From Candidatus Abyssobacteria bacterium SURF_5 (GTDB lineage: Bacteria; Abyssobacteria; SURF-5), in the NCBI GenBank assembly GCA_003598085.1, contig QZKU01000053.1:56322-120321 (forward strand): a stretch of 64,000 bases of DNA. The letters run 5' to 3'. Positions 36,130-45,443 of the stretch are shown one piece after another. Below the pieces are notes generated by a model that saw nothing but the letters and a program-made list of their open reading frames with translations, was not told the origin of the DNA and ran no database searches. Within the stretch, counting starts at the first letter, position 1. Each line of letters starts with the position of its first letter. The position numbers were made by a program, and so were the translations under genes.

Positions 36130-37458
36130 ATGAACAGCATGAGACAAGCGATCAGGTTGGAGGCGGACGCCGTAGTGGTGGGAACGGGACCGGGCGGCGC
36201 GAGTGTGGGGCGCGAACTTGCGAAGGCGGGCAAGAAAGTTATCTTTGTCGAGCGCGGTCGGCACCCCGAGCGCGTCGGCAATCACCTCTCAATGATCAAA
36301 TACGTCGACCGGGCGGGGCTGGTGTACTCGGAGGAGGGCCTGAACGTCGTGCGGGCACTCGCAACCGGCGGCTCAACACTTGTCTTTACGGCGACGGCTT
36401 GCCGCCCGCCGTCATGGCTGAAGGATAAGTACGGAATCGATATCACGTATGAGGTCAATGAAACCGAGGAAGAATTAAAACTCGCTCCGCTGCCCGATGA
36501 GTTGCTCGGCCCCGCAAATCTGCGCTTGATGAGCTGCGCCAATGAGCTCGGCTACGAGTGGGAGCCGTTCAAAAAATTCATCGACCCACAGAAGTGCGAG
36601 CAGGGATGCTCCGACTGCATTCTGGGTTGCAAGCGTGGAGCAAAATGGACCGCCGCTGATTACATCGCCGAGGCCGTTCGGCACGGCGCCATCCTGATGA
36701 ACCGGGTCAGAGTGCGAGAGGCGATCATCGAGGATGGCCGCGCTGTCGGCATCAAAGGAAAAAATGCGCAGGGAACACCCGTCGAAATCCGTGGTCGCTG
36801 GGTCATCATCTCGGCCGGCGGCATGGGGACGCCTGAAATCCTGCAGCGGTCGGGTGTGCCTGAGGCCGGCCAGGGCTTCTTCTGCGATCCGCTGCGTATG
36901 GTCTATGGAACTCCGCGCGATAAAGGCATCGGCACCGCCTCTGCTCCCCAGATGTCGGTCGGCACCTACGAGCATCACGTCGAGGACGGCTACATCCTCT
37001 CGCCCATCATCGAACCGCTGTTTCTGTTCGGCGCATCGGTCGGCATGCGAAAGGTGACCGCTCTGCCGCAGTGGGTCAACTACAAGTCGATCCTCGGCAT
37101 CATGGTTAAAATCAAAGACGATATGGGCGGGCGTATCGATCTCGATGGTAAATTCTCGAAGCCGCTCAGCTACGATGACCGCCTCAAACTCGACAAGGGC
37201 ACCCGCGTAGCTGAAAAGATACTCGAAAAGGCGGGTTGCGAAGTCAACGACATCTTCTATTCGGTGGACCGGGGCGCGCATCCCGGCGGAACCGCGCCCA
37301 TCGGGAAAGTGGTCGATGATAATCTGCAGACGCCGGTCGAAAACCTCTATGTGTGTGATGCGAGTGTTATCCCCGAGCCGTGGGGACTGCCGCCCGTGCT
37401 CACCTGCATCGGTTTCGGCAAACGCCTCGCACGCCACCTGCTGGCAACAAAAAATTAG
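36130..37458 (+). CDS. FAD-dependent GMC-family oxidoreductase
   Basis: A 442-residue flavoprotein. The N-terminal Rossmann motif is VVVGTGPGGASVGRELA with VIFVERG. The FAD-contact loop is ATGGSTLVFTA, and the GMC C-terminal domain ends with HPGGTAPIG and VCDASVIPEPWGLPPVLTCIGFGKRLA. A Cys-rich insert CEQGCSDCILGC (about residues 157-168) could hold an iron-sulfur cluster or be a disulfide/metal site. AGGAGGAACC fixes the start at 36130. It follows cooS by 221 bp on the same strand; a functional link is only suggested by position. Substrate unknown, probably an alcohol or sugar. Confidence 0.85.
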   Translation: MNSMRQAIRLEADAVVVGTGPGGASVGRELAKAGKKVIFVERGRHPERVGNHLSMIKYVDRAGLVYSEEGLNVVRALATGGSTLVFTATACRPPSWLKDKYGIDITYEVNETEEELKLAPLPDELLGPANLRLMSCANELGYEWEPFKKFIDPQKCEQGCSDCILGCKRGAKWTAADYIAEAVRHGAILMNRVRVREAIIEDGRAVGIKGKNAQGTPVEIRGRWVIISAGGMGTPEILQRSGVPEAGQGFFCDPLRMVYGTPRDKGIGTASAPQMSVGTYEHHVEDGYILSPIIEPLFLFGASVGMRKVTALPQWVNYKSILGIMVKIKDDMGGRIDLDGKFSKPLSYDDRLKLDKGTRVAEKILEKAGCEVNDIFYSVDRGAHPGGTAPIGKVVDDNLQTPVENLYVCDASVIPEPWGLPPVLTCIGFGKRLARHLLATKN

Positions 37459-37615
37459 CGGCTTTCCAAACTGAACCCGGCGACAAGCCCGGCTCATTCA
37501 CTACAGGAGGGTTGGCAACAGCAGTACGGCGGAAGAGCCGCAACAGCACTGCAGGAGGACCGCAAAAGCAACCGGACTACTCCCGAAACCGACTCGGCAA
37601 CTCCCACTATCCGAT

Positions 37616-37758
37616 ATGTCCATGCCGTCCATGCCGTCCATGCCCGTCCGTGTCCGTCCATGCCGTCCGTGTCCGTCCATGCCGTCCATGCCGTCCATAT
37701 CCGTCCATGCCCGTCCATGCCTTCCATGCCGTCCATGCCGTCCGTGTCCGTCCGTGTC
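37616..37758. repeat. 9-bp minisatellite (CATGCCGTC / CGTGTCCGTC units)
   Basis: About fifteen imperfect units of 9 to 10 bp, CATGCCGTC, CGTGTCCGTC and CATGCCCGTC variants, fill the convergent gap between the GMC gene and the phosphoesterase gene and stop six bases short of the latter's stop codon. The rest of the 305-bp gap (37459-37615) holds no gene. Confidence 0.9.
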
Positions 37759-37763
37759 CTCCC

Positions 37764-38369
37764 CTACTCCAGCAGAATGATCTCGAATCGCCGGCTCGTG
37801 AGATCCAGCATCGCACAATAGGAATCTTCAAGGGCGCCGCACGTGAGTATATAGCGGCTTTCCTTATCAAGGCGGTGCGCGACATTCGGCTGAATACCAA
37901 CGTCTTCAACCACGCCGTTCAGTTGCCGGTAGATGCGCGGGTCGTGCGAGTGCCCATTGACAATAATCGGCCATCTCGACGCCTTGATGGTCTCCTCATA
38001 ATTCTGCTCGTCAGTCGGAGCAAACAGTCCGTAAATGCCGCCCGAGGGCGAAAAATGTGTGAAACAAATGTCGCCCTCGATGATCCGCCGCGGCAGCGAT
38101 TGCACATATTGCTTCGTCGTCTCGAGGAATCTTTCGGGATACCGTTTGAAATGGTGCATCACTAGCGAGTATTCATGGTTTCCCATGACACCGCGTATCC
38201 TGTTCTCAATCAGCAAGGAAATGCACTCGTCCACCGTGTCCGGCCGTAACGTGTCGGCGACATCGCCAAGCTGAAGAATTTCATCCGCGTGACGCTCTTT
38301 CAGAACAGCGATCCCTTTCCGAAGTTTGTCCGATAATCCGTGACTATCCGCCAAAATTCCAAAAAGCAC
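37764..38369 (-). CDS. Metallophosphoesterase, YfcE/MJ0936 type
   Basis: A 201-residue calcineurin-like phosphodiesterase. The metal ligands lie in ADSHG (residues 7-11), GDVAD, GNHE and NGHSHDP, the full two-metal set, so it should be active. Family members cut phosphodiesters in vitro; physiological substrate is unclear. The start is GTG at 38369 with AGAAAGGA upstream. Its 3' end abuts the minisatellite, so expansion of the array could extend or disrupt it. Confidence 0.9.
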   Translation of the reverse strand: MLFGILADSHGLSDKLRKGIAVLKERHADEILQLGDVADTLRPDTVDECISLLIENRIRGVMGNHEYSLVMHHFKRYPERFLETTKQYVQSLPRRIIEGDICFTHFSPSGGIYGLFAPTDEQNYEETIKASRWPIIVNGHSHDPRIYRQLNGVVEDVGIQPNVAHRLDKESRYILTCGALEDSYCAMLDLTSRRFEIILLE

Positions 38370-38782
38370 GGTGGATAATCCTTTCTAAAAATACAGGAAG
38401 CCCTGAAAACACCACTTGTAGTCTATCGCATCTGAAGTTGATTATGCCATTTTTTATGACCGGTGGTATAGACATCTTGCCTCTGGCTCTCCAAGTAAGA
38501 GGCTTACTTCGCACTAGATTCTAATCTCATTCCGGCACTGTGTCAAAGGCAGCGCGAGATCCTTTGAAAGCCGCTCAGGTTTGACCAAATTTGGTTTCAG
38601 ACAAAAGAGGGGGCCTCCAGCAAAATCGGGAAATATGCAGTGATTTCTTGTGCTAAACTTGTGGTAAAATAGTATAGAGGGAAGTGGTCGAATTTCTCTT
38701 CCCATTGAATGTTTTGCTGAGGGTGGCGTCTAAGTCTTGAAGAACCTCAAGAGCCTTGGAACTGTGAAAGGGGGGGACCCCC
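38370..38782. other. 413-bp divergent intergenic region
   Basis: No gene is supported. A plus-strand -10-like TAAAAT lies at 38665-38670 without a good -35. A GC-rich CTCTGGCTCTCC/AAGTAAGAGGC segment near 38479-38505 can pair weakly. Confidence 0.4.
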
Positions 38783-41461
38783 ATGAGCGCCCAAACACCA
38801 CCTAAAAGTATAAGACGTATGGCTTTAGCAGCTTTTCTTGCTTTCCTATTAGTGGCTTTTCTGGCAGCCGGAGAACCTGCCTTCGCTCAATCCGAAGCCG
38901 ATCCATCGGACGTTGGCCGGATCAGCCAGGTCATCGACAACGCTTTTATCCTCGCAAAAGATGACGTGGACTGGAGTTACGCTGAGCCAAACCTCATCGT
39001 CGAGCAGGGTGACCTGCTCCAGACCGATGAGACCGGCAGGGCCGAACTCCAGTTCCAGGGTCAAATGATTTTCCGGATAGGTGAGAATACTCGTATCGCT
39101 GTCGTTGAGATCGGCGACACCACAGTCGTCGGGATGGATAACGGGCGCGCATATCTGCGGATCGGCGACGGGCTGAGCGGATCGAAGCAGTTTCTGCTTA
39201 CATTCGCTTCCGGCCAAATCGTGGCGCGTGAACCCGCGCTCGCCCGAATCGATCTTGCCGAGGACGGCTCGGCGGAGATAAACGTCATACGCGGCTCAGT
39301 CGAAGTCGAGTCGCTGTCCGAAGGTTTGCGCGAGGTTGCGGCGCGCGAGCGCGCCGTCATAGCAGCCGACGGACGCATCGAGCTGACCGAATACAACCTG
39401 GCGCGACAGGATGAATTCGACCGGTGGAATGAAGAGCGCGATATCGCGCTCTCAACGTATCGACGGCCGGAACACCTCGCACAAGACGTAGTCGGCCAAG
39501 AGGACCTGGACGGCTACGGCGAATGGGTCTATAGCGACAGGTACAACAGCTACGGCTGGCAGCCGTACGTCGTCGAGACGTGGCAACCTTACTACTACGG
39601 CCACTGGTACCGCAGCCCTTATTATGGATGGACGTGGATTCCGCAGGAGCCTTGGGGGTACGTCACCTACCACTACGGCTCATGGAACTATGACCCTTAC
39701 TACGGCTGGGTCTGGATTCCCGGCTACGCCTGGCGGCCCGCCTACGCGCATTGGGTCTGGTACGATGGCTACATTGGGTGGGCTCCTTTGAATTATTACG
39801 GATATCCGGTCATAACCACTTACCCGTATCACATAACTTCGTTCTCAACCGGCTACATAGATTTCTTCTCCTTCACGTTCGTGTTCAGCGACCATTTCCA
39901 TCATCATGATCATCACTTCTTCTTCCGTGATCACCATCGTCACCGCGATTTCGACCACGATAAGGATCGTCATGGCGACCGCGACCGGCACAAAGACTTT
40001 GACCGTGTCGACAAGGATTATGACAGACTGCGGAAGGATTATAACAAGTTTCGCGATCAGCACCCCCGCGGCAAAGACCGCGACGACCGTGACTTCAGGC
40101 ATCTCGCCGACAAAGACGGGAAATTTGCCGCCTTCAAGCCGGACGGAACCGTTCGCCACGTGAAGGATCTCGATAAGGAGAAATTTGACAAGTCGTTCCG
40201 CAAAGGCAAATCCGCCGCAACCAGGACGGATTACACCGAATTCCTGAAGGAGAACCGGTCTGTCGCGAGAAAAGTGGCTGAACTCCAAAAGCATCAGAAA
40301 ATTCAAACCGCAGCGTTCTCGCCGCAGTTGCCGCGAAAATCCGCCCTCGATCAGTTCCAGAAGCTCGACTTCCGCAAGTCCGTGGCGGAAAACAGGAAAC
40401 GAACGGGACGAGACCGCATGACCACCGAGACCGGCGCGCCCGAAATCAGGCGGCAAAGGGATAATGATCGCAACATTCCTCGGCTGCAGGATGAGAGGAT
40501 TCGCGGCAGCGAGCGCCCCGAGCGCAAAAGCGAGCCACCCGAAACTCTGCAGCGCAAAATGGATGATACCAATGCTCGCCGATCCGTCGAGCGAAATGAC
40601 CGAATCGAGCGCTTCCGCGAGACGGCCGCACAAAGAACCGGAAACAATGCCCTGAGAAACGCCCCCGGTGGCGCTGGAAATGCTATGCCTTCGCCCGCCC
40701 AACAGAAAGCTGCACGGGCGCTCAAGGCAACACGACAGACCTCTTCCAGCGGGCCGGTAAAGGCATCAGAAGTGCGGAAGCCGGCTCAGGCGGAAATGCA
40801 ACAGAGGAGGGAAGCCGCGGTCGCCGCCGCAAAAGAGCGCCTCATGAGAGCGCGCGAGCAACAGCAGATTCAGCGGCAGGATATCGAGCGATTTAATCCG
40901 CCGACTCAGAGACTGAATGAGAGGCCAAACGCCGGCCGCAAATCCGTTCCCACTCCGGCGATCGAACGCAGAGACGCAGGCCCGCAGCGCCGGGAACAAG
41001 CGGCTGCAATTCAACAACGAGTTGTTCCGAGTCCACCCGCACAAAACCAAAAAATCGATAACATGCGCCGGCCGCCTCAACCGAACGCTTCAATTCAGCA
41101 GAAACGCTCTGTTCCGGATTTGCCCGCCAATCGGGTGCGCGATGTAAAACGCCCGCAACAGCCGCAAGTCCAAATGTCCCCTCGGCAATTTCAACCGGCT
41201 CAGGTGAGACCTGATCGCCAGATGCGTGCGCTGCAGGCGCCCGCTTTCACGCCCGCTCCCGCTCCACAAAGGGAAATAAGGCAGGCTCGACCGCAAATAC
41301 AGCGCGAGCAGCCTCGAGCATTCAACCAGCAAATACGGCGGAATGATTTCCCTGCGGCCGCGCGGCAAAAAATCCAGAATCAGCCGAACATTCAGAGAAG
41401 CGATGCAATCAGGAGCCACGGCGGCGGCAGACCGGGCAGATCAGGCAGAGCCGGCAGGTAG
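38783..41461 (+). CDS. Secreted FecR / DUF6600 protein with Arg-Gln-Pro-rich tail
   Basis: An 892-residue exported protein. Signal peptide residues 1-35 (cleavage near AFAQ). Residues about 75-190 form a FecR domain (EQGDLLQTDETGRAELQF, INVIRGSVEVES). Residues about 245-345 are DUF6600: repeated aromatic motifs such as YYGHWYRSPYYGWTWIP and DPYYGWVWIPG. Then a His/Asp/Arg-rich part (HHHDHHFFF, DHDKDRHGDRDRHKD), and the last 400 residues are low-complexity Arg, Gln and Pro. Family proteins are common in environmental deltaproteobacteria and acidobacteria, probably envelope-associated; function unknown. AAAGGGGGGGA precedes the ATG. Confidence 0.85.
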   Translation: MSAQTPPKSIRRMALAAFLAFLLVAFLAAGEPAFAQSEADPSDVGRISQVIDNAFILAKDDVDWSYAEPNLIVEQGDLLQTDETGRAELQFQGQMIFRIGENTRIAVVEIGDTTVVGMDNGRAYLRIGDGLSGSKQFLLTFASGQIVAREPALARIDLAEDGSAEINVIRGSVEVESLSEGLREVAARERAVIAADGRIELTEYNLARQDEFDRWNEERDIALSTYRRPEHLAQDVVGQEDLDGYGEWVYSDRYNSYGWQPYVVETWQPYYYGHWYRSPYYGWTWIPQEPWGYVTYHYGSWNYDPYYGWVWIPGYAWRPAYAHWVWYDGYIGWAPLNYYGYPVITTYPYHITSFSTGYIDFFSFTFVFSDHFHHHDHHFFFRDHHRHRDFDHDKDRHGDRDRHKDFDRVDKDYDRLRKDYNKFRDQHPRGKDRDDRDFRHLADKDGKFAAFKPDGTVRHVKDLDKEKFDKSFRKGKSAATRTDYTEFLKENRSVARKVAELQKHQKIQTAAFSPQLPRKSALDQFQKLDFRKSVAENRKRTGRDRMTTETGAPEIRRQRDNDRNIPRLQDERIRGSERPERKSEPPETLQRKMDDTNARRSVERNDRIERFRETAAQRTGNNALRNAPGGAGNAMPSPAQQKAARALKATRQTSSSGPVKASEVRKPAQAEMQQRREAAVAAAKERLMRAREQQQIQRQDIERFNPPTQRLNERPNAGRKSVPTPAIERRDAGPQRREQAAAIQQRVVPSPPAQNQKIDNMRRPPQPNASIQQKRSVPDLPANRVRDVKRPQQPQVQMSPRQFQPAQVRPDRQMRALQAPAFTPAPAPQREIRQARPQIQREQPRAFNQQIRRNDFPAAARQKIQNQPNIQRSDAIRSHGGGRPGRSGRAGR

Positions 41462-41483
41462 TGAAACCGCAACCACCTCTCCT

Positions 41484-41524
41484 GGCGGCAGCGGCATTCT
41501 CCTAATGCAGAATCCGCTGCCGCC
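41484..41524 (+). other. Long stem-loop after the FecR gene
   Basis: GGCGGCAGCGG (41484-41494) pairs perfectly with CCGCTGCCGCC (41514-41524), and inner ATTCT/AGAAT extends it. No T-run follows, so it may act as a transcript-end or stability element rather than a classical terminator. Confidence 0.6.
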
Positions 41525-41663
41525 TTCTCATAAGGATATTCGTCCTTGCCGCAATAGAAGTCGATCTACCTTGAATACGCTGCCGCCATTCCAGCAAAAG
41601 CTCCGCCTTTTTGATATATTGAAATAGAAAGGAACCCGCCGCATTCCCGAAGCAGGAGGATAC

Positions 41664-43028
41664 TTGTCGCAACGATTCTGGCGCATCGAGAATCAAGCGC
41701 AAAACATTTCGAGCGCGTCCCGCCAAAACTACTGGTTCGCCTCAGTTAACCTGGACAACCAGCCGCTTAATCCAGCCCTCGATCGACAGATAACAGCCGA
41801 CGTTTGTATCATCGGCGGCGGTTTCACCGGCCTCGCCGCAGCATATCATTTGGCAACCAATAACCCCGAAAAAAAGATCGTGCTGCTCGAAGCCGTTTGC
41901 TGCGGATACGGCGCCAGCGGCCGCAGCGGCGGATTTGCCGATACCGGCGTCCATAATCTCTGGCAAATCTATGAGAATGAAGGACCCGAAAAGGCGCGCG
42001 AAGTGTACGACATAACCCTCGAAGGACTGGAGACCATTCGCCATTTTGTACAGGCGCATGGCGTGGATTGCGATTTTGCGTCCAACGGCTCAATCGAGCT
42101 CGCCAACGAACCGTCGCACCTCGAGGAACTCGAGGAAGAGAGAAAACTGCATGAGCAACTCGGCCTCCAGGCCCGCTTGCTGGATAAGACCGAATTACAG
42201 AAAATGATCAAGTCCGACCGCTACGTCGGGGGGCTACGGTATCCGTACGGCGCGTCCGTTAATCCGTTCAAGCTTGCGCGCGGTATGAAGCGCGTGGTCG
42301 AGGAGAAAGGCGTCGAGATTTTTGAAAAGTCACCGGTGCGCCGCATCCGCTTCGGGAATCGACCGGCCGCAATCTCCGAGTTGGGGCACGTAAACGCGCA
42401 GGCGCTCGTCATCGCCACCGACAGCTATTCGCCCTCGCTCGGCCTCTTCAAGCGGCGCGTGATCCCGATGTGCGCGTACGTCATCGCGACGGCGCCGCTG
42501 AGCCCGAAGCAACTCGACTCCATTGGCTGGGCCGGCCGCGAAAAGCTTTCCGACCTCAAGCCTGTCTTCGATTATTTCCACCTCACGCCCGAGGGCCGCA
42601 TCGTTTTCGGCGGCGCGGGGCTGAGATACCGCTTCGGCGGACGCATCTGCACGCAAGCGCATAATCCTACTATCAAGGAAATCAAGAGAACCCTGTTCGA
42701 CGTATTCCCTCAACTCAGCGGGCTGGAGATACCCTACGGATGGGGCGGCACGCTCGGCATGTCCTACGATTTTCTTCCGTCCGTCGGAACGATCGGTGAC
42801 CACCGCAACATTTTCTATGCCGTCGCCTACAGCGGAGAAGGCACCGTCCTCACACAGGTCGCCGGAAAAATCATCAATCACCTCTACCGAAAGGAAGAAA
42901 ACCGCCTCACGCGCCTGTTCCTCGTCAACAAGCCGATCCCGCGCGTCTGGCCCGAGCCCTTCCGCTATCTCGGCATCCTCGGCTACAAGTTCTACTATAA
43001 GCACTACGGCCGCCGCCCGCGACGGTAA
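41664..43028 (+). CDS. FAD-dependent amino-acid oxidase-like enzyme (DAO family)
   Basis: A 454-residue flavoprotein of the DAO family, close in layout to gamma-glutamylputrescine and glycine oxidases. FAD-binding GGGFTGLAAAYHLA is at about residues 52-65, the covalent/close flavin loop GASGRSGGF at about 85-93, and the C-terminal GGTLGMSYDFLPSVG and YSGEGTVL close the FAD pocket. The start is TTG at 41664, chosen because AGGAGGATAC stands right before it and the conserved QRFWRIENQ begins there. It would oxidise a primary or secondary amine; the acceptor in an anaerobe is unlikely to be oxygen. Stands alone. Confidence 0.87.
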   Translation: MSQRFWRIENQAQNISSASRQNYWFASVNLDNQPLNPALDRQITADVCIIGGGFTGLAAAYHLATNNPEKKIVLLEAVCCGYGASGRSGGFADTGVHNLWQIYENEGPEKAREVYDITLEGLETIRHFVQAHGVDCDFASNGSIELANEPSHLEELEEERKLHEQLGLQARLLDKTELQKMIKSDRYVGGLRYPYGASVNPFKLARGMKRVVEEKGVEIFEKSPVRRIRFGNRPAAISELGHVNAQALVIATDSYSPSLGLFKRRVIPMCAYVIATAPLSPKQLDSIGWAGREKLSDLKPVFDYFHLTPEGRIVFGGAGLRYRFGGRICTQAHNPTIKEIKRTLFDVFPQLSGLEIPYGWGGTLGMSYDFLPSVGTIGDHRNIFYAVAYSGEGTVLTQVAGKIINHLYRKEENRLTRLFLVNKPIPRVWPEPFRYLGILGYKFYYKHYGRRPRR

Positions 43029-43176
43029 AGAAGCATGCTGCGTAGATGACGCAGATTCGCATCGCGTGAAGCGCGTGACCTCGCTACGCTCAGCGGTCGT
43101 TCGACTATGATGGTACCGCGCCCTGGCGGGATCATGCCGCGGCGACACTCCGCAAAATACTTCTGCAAAATACTTC

Positions 43177-43205
43177 TTGACATCACGGGGTGAGCGTGGT
43201 AGACT
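43177..43205 (+). promoter_or_regulatory. Sigma-70 promoter of the cold-shock gene
   Basis: TTGACA (43177-43182), 17-bp spacer, TAGACT (43200-43205). The expected leader is about 130 bases long, typical of cold-shock mRNAs. Confidence 0.7.
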
Positions 43206-43257
43206 TCTTCTAGAGTAAGGCTCTTGTAAACAAAAACGAACTAGCAAATCGGTTTAG

Positions 43258-43295
43258 GTCCATAGGAGTTTTGAATCGCTCTTATGGGCTTTTTT
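43258..43295 (+). terminator. Terminator-like hairpin inside the csp leader
   Basis: An 11-bp stem (arms 43258-43268 and 43279-43289, two G-U wobbles) around a 10-base loop is followed by six T. It lies between the csp promoter and the csp start, so it could attenuate the gene or end a separate small RNA of about 85 bases. Confidence 0.65.
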
Positions 43296-43340
43296 GTTTC
43301 TGTGCGCACTGCTCAATTCTGACGAAGGAGGTGAATGTGA

Positions 43341-43541
43341 ATGCCGGAAGGAACCGTGAAGTGGTTTAACGACCGCAAGGGTTTTGGTTTCATTACCCAG
43401 GATAACGGGCCAGACGTTTTCGTGCACCACGAGGCCATCAAAGGTAGTGGTTTCAAATCTCTTGCTGAGAACGACCGCGTCCGTTTCGAGACGCTTAGCG
43501 GCCCGAAAGGGCTGAAAGCGGAGAACGTCGAGAAACTGTAA
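43341..43541 (+). CDS. Cold-shock protein (CspA family)
   Basis: A 66-residue OB-fold RNA/DNA-binding protein. RNP1 reads KGFGFI and RNP2 reads VFVHH; starts [14 protein letters not shown] as in all CspA proteins. It melts RNA secondary structure. The Shine-Dalgarno AAGGAGGTGA is a perfect anti-16S match, implying high expression. Promoter and a hairpin leader are upstream, and a strong terminator follows. Confidence 0.97.
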   Translation: MPEGTVKWFNDRKGFGFITQDNGPDVFVHHEAIKGSGFKSLAENDRVRFETLSGPKGLKAENVEKL

Positions 43542-43571
43542 GTTTTCATTTTTATAGTTTATCTACGCAAG

Positions 43572-43607
43572 CCCCGCATCGATCAATCGGTTGATGCGGG
43601 GTTCCTT
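43572..43607 (+). terminator. Rho-independent terminator of csp
   Basis: CCCCGCATC (43572-43580) pairs with GATGCGGGG (43593-43601), followed by TTCCTTTATTTT. Confidence 0.85.
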
Positions 43608-43926
43608 TATTTTCAACGGCTGCGATGAGAGACGAATTAAATTCATCTTCCCCAAGCCCCCTGGCTCTGACCGGAACGGGACATGATCAGGTATCGTGAT
43701 CCCGGAAAAGCGCGGTTTTGCGATTACGGAATGAAAGCGATACGCGTTATATATGCTTAAAGTTAATCATCCACTTCCAAAATTGCAACTGCTGAAGGAG
43801 AATTTCTTGACATAATGCAAAAGAATATGTTAAAAAAGCTCAATTTGGCGCCGGAGATTCCCATTAGACCTTTCTTTCACTCCGGCTTTACCATTAGCTG
43901 ATTGGATAAAAAAGGAGTGACAAATA
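43608..43926 (+). other. 319-bp intergenic region before the beta-helix gene
   Basis: No gene. A possible promoter is TTGACA (43807-43812) with TTAAAA (43830-43835) 17 bases on; the -10 is weak. Confidence 0.4.
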
Positions 43927-45423
43927 ATGAAGAAGGCGTTCGCTCTCGTATTTATTCTTTTCTGTTCCATGCCCCTGAATGCGCTTGCGGACACTTTCAA
44001 TGTGTCAACGGTAGCGCAGTTGGAGGGTGCTTTGACCGCCGCGGGAGCCAATGGAACAAACGACTCTATCCTGTTGGCCGCAGGGACCTATACCGTTACC
44101 GGCTCGCTCGCGTACATGCCAGCGGCCTCCGAAAATAAGTCCATCGTCATCCGGGGAGCCGGCGCAGGCTCGTCAATATTGGATTTTGGAGGCGTGACCG
44201 GGGGCCTGGCGGTTTATCTGGCCGATCTGACCGACGACTCGAGCGCCCATGTCCTCGTGAGAGGCATCACATTTCAGCACGCGATCGAAGGCAGTTTTTA
44301 TGGCGGGTTGTACGTCGAAACGAAGCTGGCAAATGTAACGGTCGAAGGGTGCGAATTCAGAAACAACACCTCCGGCTACGGCGGAGGAGCCTATTTCGAC
44401 ACCGCCGGCGGCACAATCTCGATTGCGAACTGCGTTTTCGTCGACAATACCGCCCAGTTTGGCGTCGGCGGCGGCACACTCGTGGACTCCGGCGGCGGGC
44501 CAATAGTTCTTTCGAACAATATCTTCAGCGGTAACTGGGCCGAGGAGGATGGCGGCGGCGCTTATCTGTACACGCTCAATGACAGCATAACAGTAACAAA
44601 CAATTCGTTCGCCGGCAACTATACTCACGACAGGGGCGCCGGCCTGTTTGTCTGGATGGCATGGGAGCCCGGTTGCGCCGGATACATCTACAATACGATC
44701 AGCCGCGGAAACAGCGGCGCCTTATACGGCGGTCGCGACATTTACATAAATGATACCAAAGACGACATCACCGGCTATCCTGTTTACCTTTACAACAACG
44801 ACTTCTCGATCTTCGATACAAATTGCGAAAGTCGTCTTGGATGCACTCCTCAAATTGTTGCGGCAGGTAATATCGATGCTGACCCGCTGTTCCTGAATGC
44901 AGCCGCCGATGACCTGCACCTGACCGACGCATCCCCCTGCAGGGATGCCGGAACAAACAGCGCGCCCTGGCTGCTTGCAAAAGACTTTGAGAAGGATGCC
45001 AGGATCATAAACGGAACAGTCGACATCGGCGCTGATGAGTTCGCGCTGTCGATCTTCCCTCTTGCCGACATCAAGGCAAACGGATCGGACGGACCTCTCA
45101 CGGTCTCGTCAGGAACCCGGATCACGGTCACCGTTTCGCTGGATGCCGGCGCCTATGGCGGCGACTCTGCCGATTGGTGGCTTCTTGCCGAAACTCCCAA
45201 GGGGCCGGTGCGGTATGATTATGCCACAAAATCATGGGTGGCCGGAACCGCACCCAGCCATCAGGGACAGCTCGCAGACTTGAACCCGGTCCAAGTATTG
45301 GACACGACAAATCTGCCGCCCGGACTGTATGCCATTCAGTTCGGCGTGGACCTCGTCATGAATGGAGTGTTCGATTCCGACCAATTCCATGGCGACATAC
45401 TCTCGCTCGAAGTAACCGACTAG
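43927..45423 (+). CDS. Secreted right-handed beta-helix protein
   Basis: A 498-residue exported protein with signal peptide (residues 1-22, ending NALAD). Residues about 25-370 form a parallel beta-helix: repeated coils such as NCVFVDNTAQFGVGGGTL and NNSFAGNYTHDRGAGLF, and it ends the helix with ADPLFLNAAADDLHLTDASPC and VDIGADEF, the common close of such domains. The last 120 residues look like a separate beta-sandwich. Family proteins bind or cut polysaccharide or act as surface adhesins; no catalytic site can be named. AAAAGGAGTGA precedes the ATG. Confidence 0.85.
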   Translation: MKKAFALVFILFCSMPLNALADTFNVSTVAQLEGALTAAGANGTNDSILLAAGTYTVTGSLAYMPAASENKSIVIRGAGAGSSILDFGGVTGGLAVYLADLTDDSSAHVLVRGITFQHAIEGSFYGGLYVETKLANVTVEGCEFRNNTSGYGGGAYFDTAGGTISIANCVFVDNTAQFGVGGGTLVDSGGGPIVLSNNIFSGNWAEEDGGGAYLYTLNDSITVTNNSFAGNYTHDRGAGLFVWMAWEPGCAGYIYNTISRGNSGALYGGRDIYINDTKDDITGYPVYLYNNDFSIFDTNCESRLGCTPQIVAAGNIDADPLFLNAAADDLHLTDASPCRDAGTNSAPWLLAKDFEKDARIINGTVDIGADEFALSIFPLADIKANGSDGPLTVSSGTRITVTVSLDAGAYGGDSADWWLLAETPKGPVRYDYATKSWVAGTAPSHQGQLADLNPVQVLDTTNLPPGLYAIQFGVDLVMNGVFDSDQFHGDILSLEVTD

Positions 45424-45443
45424 CGCGGCGCCTCTCTCGCCGA

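Larger units (their letters stand above)
43029..43340 (+). other. 312-bp region containing the csp promoter and leader
   Basis: No protein gene. It holds the csp promoter (43177-43205) and the terminator-like hairpin (43258-43295). The segment 43029-43170 shows nothing clear. Confidence 0.5.

Noticed and set aside
37459-37763. CRISPR array at the 9-bp repeats
   Set aside because: Units are contiguous 9-10 bp without spacers; it is a minisatellite.
39845-40702. A 285-codon minus-strand frame opposite the FecR gene
   Set aside because: It mirrors the low-complexity His/Arg region; no start signal.
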